This document shows, piece by piece, positions 1 through 5,035 of a DNA stretch of 5,035 nt. Position numbers and translations under genes: made by a program. Source of the DNA: Calditrichota bacterium (GTDB lineage Bacteria > Calditrichota > Calditrichia > RBG-13-44-9 > J075). The notes beneath the pieces were generated by a model. It had not been told where the DNA came from, ran no database searches, and worked only from the letters and a program-made list of their open reading frames with translations. Within the stretch, counting starts at the first letter, position 1. Each line of letters begins with the position of its first letter. The stretch spans positions 1 to 5,035 of the forward strand of contig JAJRYW010000160.1 of assembly GCA_024275555.1 (NCBI GenBank), read 5' to 3'.

Positions 1-3000
1 ACCCTTACCAGCACCGCGACGGCCCTCTACCAGGGACCGGCGACCGGCAGTATCCCCGGCGGTGCGCCGCAATTTACCGGCAACTTCCCCTTAGCGCCTC
101 CCCGGCCTTCCGGCGAGATTCAAGGGTGGGAAATCCCCAAGTGGGATACCGACAAACGGGCGCCCAATCCGCCCAATATGGTTGAACCCGCCGCCCCGTT
201 GGGTAGCAATGAATTTGACGATATTCCCTCCGGACCCGTCGATCAGCCGAACCTGGTGCAGGACTTTGCCGGGATTCCCGACGACGCCAACTCGGCCGGA
301 TTTTCCTTTATCCCGCCGGACCCGATCGCGGCCGCCGGACCCAATCATATTATTGCTTGTACCAATACCGATTTTGCCATCTTTGACAAATCCGGCAATA
401 AACTGCAGGAAATTGACGCGACGCTCTGGTTCGAAAATGTGCTCCCGGGGTTAGATCCGGCCCTGGTGGAGCCCTTTGGCGCCGCCTTCGATCCTCAAAT
501 CGTCTACGACCACTTTGCTGACCGCTGGATCATGACCTATATCGCCTCGGATTTTGTGGGACAATCCTACTTGCTGGTCTCTACTTCGGATGACGCCGAT
601 CCGTTCGGGATGTGGTGCAATTTTGCCATCCCCGGAAATGTCAATGGCTCTGCATTTAACAGCAACTTAAACGATTATCCCAAGCTGGGCCTTAATGCGG
701 ATGCGTTTTATGTCACCTCGAACATGTTCGACCTGAGCACCGGTTTCTTCCAATATGTTCAGGTGCGTATTTTCGAGAAAACCCAGTTCTATAACAACTC
801 CTGTGGTCCGATCAGTTGGACCGACTTTTGGGATCTGCGCGATCCGGATAACCTCAACCAAACCCTCAACACCGCTTCAACCGTAGTGCCGGCGGTAACT
901 TATGGAAATCCGGGCGTCGAGTACCTGATCAACGCCAGCCCTTACAATAACGGCACATTTATGACCCTCTGGACGCTGCACGATCCCCTGGGAACGCCTT
1001 CCATGACGGCAACCAACTTCCCGGTTACCGCCTATGAATGGCCTCCCAATGCAAATCAACTTGGCGGCGGTTCCCCGCTGATTGACGTGGGCGGCTGGAG
1101 AGTGCGCAATGCCGTCTACCGGAACGGGTACATCTGGACGGCTCATTCCATTGCCGACGGCTCCGGCTTGTATGCCCGGGCCCGTTACGTGAAGGTGGAT
1201 GTCGCCGGGCCAAATGCTGTAGAAGATATTTCCTATGGCCTGCCGGATTATTGGTACTATTATCCGGCTATTACGGCGGACGCCTCCGGCAACTCGATCA
1301 TGGTTCTGAACCGCTCCGGCCTGACCGAATACGCCGGTATCCGCTACACCGGAACCGTCGGTGGAGTGGCTCATCCCACTGCGGAACTAAAAGCCGGTGA
1401 AGCGAACTATGTAAAAACGTTTGGCGGCTCCCGCAACCGCTGGGGAGACTATAGCGGCATTGCCGTAGACCCGGTCAATCCGGATCATGTCTGGCTATTT
1501 GCCGAATACGCCGCCTCTCCGGCCAATACCTGGGGAACCTGGTGGGGAGAAGTAACCTATGCGCCGGTAACCTTCCCGGATATCCGGGTTGTTCCCACCT
1601 CCTTTACCTTTGACGTTCCCGTTAATGGAAGCGACGCGGCAGTCTTAACGATTTTCAACGACGGCACAGCGCCGCTGACCTGGAATATCACTGAGCAGCC
1701 CACTCTAACCATGAGTAAGAGCACCCGGGAAAAACCGGTCAAACCGTCTCCGGGGAACTCGGGTATTCCGCTGGCAAAGGGCAATCACCAGGTAAAGGGG
1801 CCCACGGCTATAGAGCTCTTTAAAGACGCGCCTTCTATCGGAATATTGGCCCCGGCCGCCCCGGAATGCGCCACAGGTGAAATCCACGACGACGGAACAG
1901 TGGAAAACGGCTATGGGTGGAACAGCGCCCTGGTGACCGAAGGCGAGGATGTCGAATTATTCGGGCCGATGAGTTTACCGATGAATTACACCCAGGTTTG
2001 TCTATCCCTCACCCGGACCGGGACAGATGCGGATTTTTCATTTGATATTCAGGTGTATGATGATGACGGACCCGGGGGCGAACCGGGCACATTGTTAGCC
2101 TCTATTCCCGTTACCGCCGTGGGTGTTCCGATCTGGCCAAGCGTCGCATTTTACGATTTTGATGTGACCGGCCTGATTCCCACCATCAATAACCCGGGGG
2201 TTTATATAGGCTTGCATTGGTTCCCCAATGTTGAACAGGACTTCTACATTTGCTCCGATGAGTCGCCTACGACGCCGATGCAGACCGGTTACGCCAGAAA
2301 CGACGCCGATGGCAATATCTGGACTCCCATGCAAAACATCTGGGGCGGTTATCGCGCTCTATTTATCCGGGCGGAAGGCGGCGGTGTTGTGGGTTGTCCC
2401 TGGATTACCGAAACGCCTACCAGCGGTACTGTACCTCCCGGCGGCAGCCAGCAGGTGAATATCAACGTAGACGCCGCCGGTCTGGCCCCGGGAACCTACA
2501 ACTGCAACCTGATCATCAACAGCAACGATCCCGATGAAAACCCGCTTATCGTTCCGGTGACGATGAATGTGCTCGGCGGTTGCTCTGGTGTGGCGATCGG
2601 GGAAGTGCTCTGCCCGGGCAATGCCCCGCAAAACAGCACCGTCACGGTGGAGATTAAAGTGGATATGACCGGGATCAACCCGCCCGACGACTTGTTGGGT
2701 AGTTTTACCGGCACTTTAACGTATAACCCGGCTTTAGCCAGCTTTAACTCGCACTCGGGAATTCTTTCCGGATTTTCCGGGGTGGTGAACGTGGATAATG
2801 TTGCCGGGGTGATCACCTTTAACGGCGCGAAACCGACCGGCGCCGGCGGAGTGGTTGATCTGCTTAATGTCAACTTCGACGCAGTTGGACCGATTGGAAG
2901 CACCGTGCTGATGGACCTGGAATTCTCGGCTATGTCTGCCGCATTAACCTTCACCGACCTGTTGCCCTGTTTAACCGTCAACGATTGCACGTTTGATATT

Positions 3001-3231
3001 GTGACGCCGTGTCTGCTTGGCGATATCAACGGCGACGGGCAGTGTAATTCTACCGATGCGCTGATCATCCTCTCCTACGACGTCGGTTTACCGATTCCCC
3101 AGCCCTTCCTGGACCGGATCCTGTTAGGCTGTGGAGACACCAACTCCGATGGATTTACCAACTCTACCGACGCCCTGATTATTCTCTCGTTTGATGTCGG
3201 TATAACCGTTCCTTTCCCGGTGTGCCAATAA
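1..3231 (+). CDS. Large secreted propeller/Ig-like/cohesin/dockerin protein (5' partial)
   Basis: The frame is open from base 1 with no stop, so the gene starts upstream. The in-frame ATG at 178 has no Shine-Dalgarno and lies inside continuous coding sequence, so I do not take it as the start. The 1,076 visible residues end in a TAA. Counting from base 1, residues about 88-522 form a repetitive secreted domain of beta-propeller type, with landmarks PPDPIAAAGPNHI (105), DPQIVYDHFADRW (164), NDYPKLGL (225) and RWGDYSGIAVDP (480). Residues 526-566 and 799-860 are the two halves of one BACON/ASH-type Ig-like domain, separated by a basic linker (567-620) and a beta-sandwich (about 627-793). Residues 861-1003 are cohesin-like and 1006-1076 a type I dockerin. 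No catalytic motif is recognised. The protein is inferred to be extracellular; its signal peptide is outside the window. It is probably cotranscribed with the next gene, 50 bp downstream. The exact function is unknown. Confidence 0.95.
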   Translation, partial: TLTSTATALYQGPATGSIPGGAPQFTGNFPLAPPRPSGEIQGWEIPKWDTDKRAPNPPNMVEPAAPLGSNEFDDIPSGPVDQPNLVQDFAGIPDDANSAGFSFIPPDPIAAAGPNHIIACTNTDFAIFDKSGNKLQEIDATLWFENVLPGLDPALVEPFGAAFDPQIVYDHFADRWIMTYIASDFVGQSYLLVSTSDDADPFGMWCNFAIPGNVNGSAFNSNLNDYPKLGLNADAFYVTSNMFDLSTGFFQYVQVRIFEKTQFYNNSCGPISWTDFWDLRDPDNLNQTLNTASTVVPAVTYGNPGVEYLINASPYNNGTFMTLWTLHDPLGTPSMTATNFPVTAYEWPPNANQLGGGSPLIDVGGWRVRNAVYRNGYIWTAHSIADGSGLYARARYVKVDVAGPNAVEDISYGLPDYWYYYPAITADASGNSIMVLNRSGLTEYAGIRYTGTVGGVAHPTAELKAGEANYVKTFGGSRNRWGDYSGIAVDPVNPDHVWLFAEYAASPANTWGTWWGEVTYAPVTFPDIRVVPTSFTFDVPVNGSDAAVLTIFNDGTAPLTWNITEQPTLTMSKSTREKPVKPSPGNSGIPLAKGNHQVKGPTAIELFKDAPSIGILAPAAPECATGEIHDDGTVENGYGWNSALVTEGEDVELFGPMSLPMNYTQVCLSLTRTGTDADFSFDIQVYDDDGPGGEPGTLLASIPVTAVGVPIWPSVAFYDFDVTGLIPTINNPGVYIGLHWFPNVEQDFYICSDESPTTPMQTGYARNDADGNIWTPMQNIWGGYRALFIRAEGGGVVGCPWITETPTSGTVPPGGSQQVNINVDAAGLAPGTYNCNLIINSNDPDENPLIVPVTMNVLGGCSGVAIGEVLCPGNAPQNSTVTVEIKVDMTGINPPDDLLGSFTGTLTYNPALASFNSHSGILSGFSGVVNVDNVAGVITFNGAKPTGAGGVVDLLNVNFDAVGPIGSTVLMDLEFSAMSAALTFTDLLPCLTVNDCTFDIVTPCLLGDINGDGQCNSTDALIILSYDVGLPIPQPFLDRILLGCGDTNSDGFTNSTDALIILSFDVGITVPFPVCQ
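1699..2394 (+). other. Nested domain splitting an Ig-like fold in gene 1
   Basis: The first half of the Ig-like domain ends at APLTWNITEQ (residue 566). Its expected continuation, CPWITETPTSGTVPPGGSQQ, appears only at residue 799. In this family the two pieces normally follow each other closely. The roughly 232 intervening residues contain a Lys/Pro/Ser-rich linker, then a compact Asp/Gly-rich unit that opens at GEIHDDGTVENGYGW and closes at GYRALFIRAEGG. That unit resembles beta-sandwich modules common in secreted proteins of T9SS-bearing bacteria, but I cannot name a family. The frame is intact across both junctions, so this is a real domain insertion rather than an assembly break. Confidence 0.65.
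2581..3009 (+). other. Cohesin-like module of gene 1
   Basis: Residues 861-1003 have the length and strand pattern of a cohesin. An early VTVEIKVDM strand is followed by LLGSFTGTLTYNPALASF, a Gly-rich middle (GILSGFSGVVNVD, FNGAKPTGAGG), a VDLLNVNFDAVG strand, and SAMSAALTFTDLLP before the end. Cohesins are receptor modules that bind dockerins in calcium-dependent complexes. A hand alignment to the module of gene 3 gives roughly 60% identity over about 100 residues; the module of gene 2 is clearly more distant. Three cysteines here (VLC, LPC, NDC) have no counterpart in the other two modules. Assignment to the cohesin family rests on pattern recognition; a related carbohydrate-binding-like fold is the alternative. 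Confidence 0.8.
3016..3228 (+). other. Type I dockerin domain at the C-terminus of gene 1
   Basis: Two calcium-binding loops fit the dockerin consensus DxNxDGxxNxxD exactly: DINGDGQCNSTD (residues 1008-1019, bases 3022-3057) and DTNSDGFTNSTD (residues 1046-1057, bases 3136-3171). Each is followed by an F-helix of the same sequence, ALIILS(Y/F)DVG. The two copies differ mostly at synonymous third positions, which indicates selection on the protein. Both carry the Ser-Thr pair at loop positions 10-11, the positions that determine cohesin recognition in clostridial dockerins. The domain would bind a cohesin, either of a neighbour or of another copy of this protein. Cysteines flank it (TPC just before, VCQ at the very end). 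Confidence 0.94.
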
Positions 3232-3265
3232 ACCGGTAGGTAGATGTGATGATCATTATAAACAT

Positions 3266-3272
3266 AAAGGAG
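3266..3272 (+). promoter_or_regulatory. Shine-Dalgarno site of gene 2
   Basis: AAAGGAG lies 9 bases before the ATG at 3282. It selects that ATG over the in-frame ATGs at 3246 and 3249, which have no such site and would put a non-signal-like extension ahead of the signal peptide. Confidence 0.85.
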
Positions 3273-3281
3273 TCCATAATA

Positions 3282-4073
3282 ATGAAGACCACAAAAATTA
3301 TTCTCATCGCAATGTGCTGCCTCTTGCTGTCGGTCGGCTCTTTGCTGGCAGATAAAGCAATTACGGCCAGCGCCCTGCCGGCAGGCGGAGAACTGGTTTC
3401 CGGGCAGACCATCGATATTCCGGTAACCATCGACCTGAGCAACTATTCCAAAGAGACCGCCCTGGGCAGCTTCACCGCCTCGTTGCAGTGGAATCCCCAG
3501 GTGCTGGAATTCCTCAGTTGGAGCGGGGGCAGCAGCAAAGGGTTCCAAAACCCGGTCGTAAATGACCAGGACGCCTCCGGGGGTTTGCTGCGTTTTGCTC
3601 ACGCAAATCCCTATGGCGCTACAGGGGTGGTTAATGTGCTGAACCTGAAATTCAAAGTGATTGGCAAAGCGGGCAGCAGCGCCTCCTTATCGTTGAATTT
3701 TACCGCGATGGCGGCGGCCGGATCGTTTGAAAACCTGATCCCGGCCTTAGACCCGAATGCCGAAGCGGAAAAAACGCTGATCATCAAAGGAGCGCCGCAA
3801 GAGTACGGGGTAAAGCACTACCCAAACCCCTTTAACCCCTCGACGGTGGTCGAGTATTCTCTCCCGGAAGCCAACAAAGTCTCCATTCGCATTTTTAATG
3901 TGTTGGGACAAAAAGTGCGGGTGTTAGTGGATCGCTTCCAACAGCCGGGCAGCTACAAGGTTGTCTGGGACGGAAAGGATGAATTCGGCAATCCCCTTCC
4001 CAGCGGAATGTACTTCCTGCACATGAAAGCAGGAAAATTTACTGCGGAACGGAAACTGTTGTTCATGAAATAA
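3282..4073 (+). CDS. Secreted cohesin-like protein with T9SS type A sorting domain
   Basis: The protein has 263 residues. The start at 3282 is set by AAAGGAG nine bases upstream and gives a typical signal peptide: MKTTK, a hydrophobic core to about residue 22, and likely cleavage after LLA at residue 23. There is no lipobox, so it is not a lipoprotein. Residues about 24-170 form a cohesin-like module (IDIPVTIDLSNY, ALGSFTASLQWNPQVLEF, VVNVLNLKFKVIG, FTAMAAAGSF). Residues 173-263 are a classic C-terminal sorting domain: YPNPFNPSTVVEYSLP at 180, then IRIFNVLGQKVRVLVD, VVWDGKDEFGNPLPSGMYF and a final Lys. Such domains direct Sec-exported proteins through T9SS to the surface; the FlgD Ig-like family is related. 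The mature part has no cysteine. The gene lies 50 bp after gene 1, probably in the same transcript, and is followed by a strong terminator. It may be the anchoring receptor for dockerin-bearing gene 1 (inference). Confidence 0.95.
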   Translation: MKTTKIILIAMCCLLLSVGSLLADKAITASALPAGGELVSGQTIDIPVTIDLSNYSKETALGSFTASLQWNPQVLEFLSWSGGSSKGFQNPVVNDQDASGGLLRFAHANPYGATGVVNVLNLKFKVIGKAGSSASLSLNFTAMAAAGSFENLIPALDPNAEAEKTLIIKGAPQEYGVKHYPNPFNPSTVVEYSLPEANKVSIRIFNVLGQKVRVLVDRFQQPGSYKVVWDGKDEFGNPLPSGMYFLHMKAGKFTAERKLLFMK

Positions 4074-4085
4074 GCAAGGCCTGAT

Positions 4086-4127
4086 ACCGGCAGCGGTTCT
4101 TTTATTGAACCGCTGCCGGTTTATTTT
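4086..4127 (+). terminator. Intrinsic terminator after gene 2
   Basis: ACCGGCAGCGGTTC (4086-4099) and GAACCGCTGCCGGT (4107-4120) pair perfectly over 14 bp around the 7-base loop TTTTATT, followed by the T-rich tail TTATTTT. It begins 12 bases after the stop of gene 2 and separates genes 1-2 from gene 3. No comparable hairpin lies between genes 1 and 2. Confidence 0.92.
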
Positions 4128-4210
4128 GTCCTCAACAGGGTTATGATCGATTACCATCGGGATGTTTCGCAATTGCTTTTCCACTTTAACACCCAAGCAG
4201 GGAGGAAGTA

Positions 4211-4228
4211 ATGAAAACACTTGGGTAG
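4211..4228 (+). CDS. Possible five-codon leader ORF (MKTLG)
   Basis: An ATG with GGAGG five bases upstream (4201-4205) opens a five-codon frame ending in TAG at 4226-4228. The last base of that stop is the first base of GGAGG (4228-4232), the Shine-Dalgarno of the ATG at 4241. The arrangement would suit translational coupling, with ribosomes ending on the leader placed directly over the next ribosome-binding site. The leader is in the same frame as gene 3, so it could instead be the original start of gene 3 broken by a nonsense codon. It has no attenuator-like hairpin or codon run. The signal is short and could be chance. Confidence 0.27.
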   Translation: MKTLG

Positions 4229-4232
4229 GAGG
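4228..4232 (+). promoter_or_regulatory. Shine-Dalgarno site of gene 3
   Basis: GGAGG lies eight bases before the ATG at 4241. It is a near-ideal site and is the main reason to take 4241, which begins a signal-peptide-like sequence, as the designed start, despite the TAG 27 codons later. Confidence 0.75.
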
Positions 4233-4240
4233 ATCTAAGT

Positions 4241-5035
4241 ATGGAAATATTTCAAAAGAATTCATACCTGCACCGTCTGTTTTCCGTTTTATCTGCTTTA
4301 CTGTTTCTGTTGATGTTCAGTTAGAGCGGGGTAGCTCAAACCGCCCGGATGCAACAGATGAATACAGTTATCTCCAGCGCTGTACCTTCGGACCCCAACC
4401 CTGCCGCCGGAGCTACCATCACCGTGGCCATCGAAATTGATATGAGTGGGATGCCCGCCCCGGATGACAAGCTGGGCAGCTTCTCGGCCGGCATGACCTG
4501 GGACCCGGCGGTGCTGAGCTATGTCAGCAACTCCGGAATACTGTCCGGTTTTACCGGCGTGGTCAATGTCGACGGCCCGGGAGGTACCGTTTCTTTTAAC
4601 GGGGCCAACCCGACCGGGGCCGGGGGCAGCTTTAATGTGCTGGAACTGACCTTTGATGTGATCGGGGCCAACGGCTCCTCCTCGGTGCTGGATTTGAACT
4701 ACAGCGCTATGGCGGCGGCGTTGACTTTCCGCGACTTGCTGCCTTTCCTGACCGTCAACGATGGTCTGGTGACGGTTGGCGGGGCGCCGATGAACCACGC
4801 CCCGGTGTTAGACCCGATTCCCGATCAAAGCGTCCAGGAAGGAAATACGCTGGATGTCTCTCTTTCCGCCAGCGACATCGACGGAGATAACCTGACTTTT
4901 TCGGTGAACAACCTGCCCGCTTTCGGAACATTGACCGACAACGGCGACGGCACGGGGGTGCTCCATTTTGCCCCGCTTGCCGGAGACGCGGGCGTTTATC
5001 CCAACATCCAGGTCACCGTTACCGATGACGGGAGC
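4241..5035 (+). CDS. Secreted cohesin-like/Ig-like repeat protein, frame broken by TAG, 3' partial
   Basis: The frame reads MEIFQKNSYLHRLFSVLSALLFLLMFS, then TAG (4322-4324), then SGVAQTARMQQMN and on without another stop to the window end. The part before the TAG is a basic stretch plus a hydrophobic core. The part after supplies a likely cleavage region (GVAQ), so together they form one signal peptide split by a single nonsense codon. Numbering from 4241, residues 43-179 are a cohesin-like module (LGSFSAGMTWDPAVLSY, SNSGILSGFTGVVNVD, SAMAAALTFRDLLPFL), and from about 185 an Ig/cadherin-like repeat begins (NHAPVLDPIPDQSVQEGNTL, SASDIDGDNLTFS, NGDGTGVLHFAP). No cysteine is visible. If the TAG is real and not read through, the first usable in-frame starts are ATG 4349 or 4358. 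Neither has a good ribosome-binding site, and the product would lack a signal peptide. A pseudogene, a sequencing error or readthrough are all possible. The C-terminus, perhaps with a sorting domain or dockerin, lies outside the window. Confidence 0.75.
4367..4777 (+). other. Cohesin-like module of gene 3
   Basis: This module is collinear with the one at 2581-3009 and about 60% identical to it over the central 100 residues by hand count. GILSGF, GVVNVD, PTGAGG, DLLP and LTVND are shared exactly. At the three positions where gene 1 has cysteine, this copy has Ser, Phe and Gly. The relationship indicates a duplication within the locus or a shared local pool of modules. The module of gene 2, although physically between them, is the outlier. 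Confidence 0.8.

Noticed and set aside
178..180. ATG at 178 as the start of gene 1
   Set aside because: No Shine-Dalgarno precedes it, it is not followed by a signal peptide, and the same frame is open and protein-like back to base 1.
877..1374. Long open frame on the minus strand inside gene 1 (also 2496-3068 and 4298-4798)
   Set aside because: They lie opposite strongly supported secreted-protein modules, have no recognisable domain or ribosome-binding site, and are the usual by-product of GC-rich codon use.
3257..3262. TATAAA as a -10 box for gene 2
   Set aside because: Transcription would begin at or within the Shine-Dalgarno, and no -35-like element sits at the right distance. Cotranscription with gene 1 is simpler.
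3290..3325. Lipoprotein signal around Cys12-Cys13 of gene 2
   Set aside because: The residue before the cysteine is Met rather than Gly or Ala, and the hydrophobic core continues after it, so it fits an ordinary signal peptide.
3075..3602. Minus-strand open frame across the gene 1-gene 2 junction
   Set aside because: It overlaps the dockerin end, the intergenic ribosome-binding site and the signal peptide of gene 2, all of which have clear + strand meaning.
4142..4147. TATGAT as a -10 box for gene 3
   Set aside because: It resembles a -10, but the bases at 16-17 bp upstream (around TTTATT) are a poor -35 and overlap the terminator tail. A promoter for gene 3 is expected in 4121-4200 but cannot be pinned down.
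1..5035. tRNA, rRNA, CRISPR array, insertion sequence or attachment site
   Set aside because: No cloverleaf, regularly spaced direct repeats, terminal inverted repeats or transposase-like motifs were seen; nearly all sequence is explained by the three genes and the terminator.

Overview
The window is a dense stretch of a bacterial chromosome, moderately GC-rich, with every supportable gene on the + strand. It encodes three large extracytoplasmic proteins built from cohesin-like, dockerin, Ig-like and beta-propeller-like modules. The combination of a type IX secretion (T9SS) type A sorting domain of the 'YPNPFNPST' kind, a dockerin and cohesin-like modules points to the Fibrobacteres-Chlorobi-Bacteroidetes superphylum. 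A Calditrichota/KSB1/Zixibacteria-type lineage is more likely than a classical Bacteroidetes. This is inferred from protein style, not from a marker gene.

Layout. Positions 1-3231 hold the 3' 1,076 codons of a giant secreted protein whose start lies before the window. Its order is a propeller-like domain, an Ig-like domain split by a nested beta-sandwich, a cohesin-like module and a C-terminal type I dockerin. After a 50-bp gap with no terminator, 3282-4073 encodes a 263-residue protein with a signal peptide, one cohesin-like module and a T9SS type A C-terminal sorting domain. A perfect 14-bp hairpin with a T-rich tail (4086-4127) ends this transcription unit. From 4241 to the window end runs a third frame: signal-peptide-like start, cohesin-like module, then a cadherin/Ig-like repeat. 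Its frame is broken by a TAG at 4322, exactly at the end of the hydrophobic core of the signal peptide. A five-codon leader ORF in the same frame (4211-4228) ends in another TAG that touches the Shine-Dalgarno of the 4241 start.

How they may work together (inference). Gene 1 carries a cohesin-like module next to a dockerin but no sorting domain at its end. Gene 2 carries a cohesin-like module plus the sorting domain that would export and attach it to the surface. Gene 3 carries a cohesin close in sequence to that of gene 1. A plausible model is a small cohesin-dockerin surface assembly, with gene 2 as the anchoring adaptor and gene 1 able to dock onto it and possibly onto itself in chains. 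No catalytic domain is visible, so a structural, adhesive or binding role is more likely than a degradative one on present evidence. Binding between these modules cannot be shown from sequence alone.
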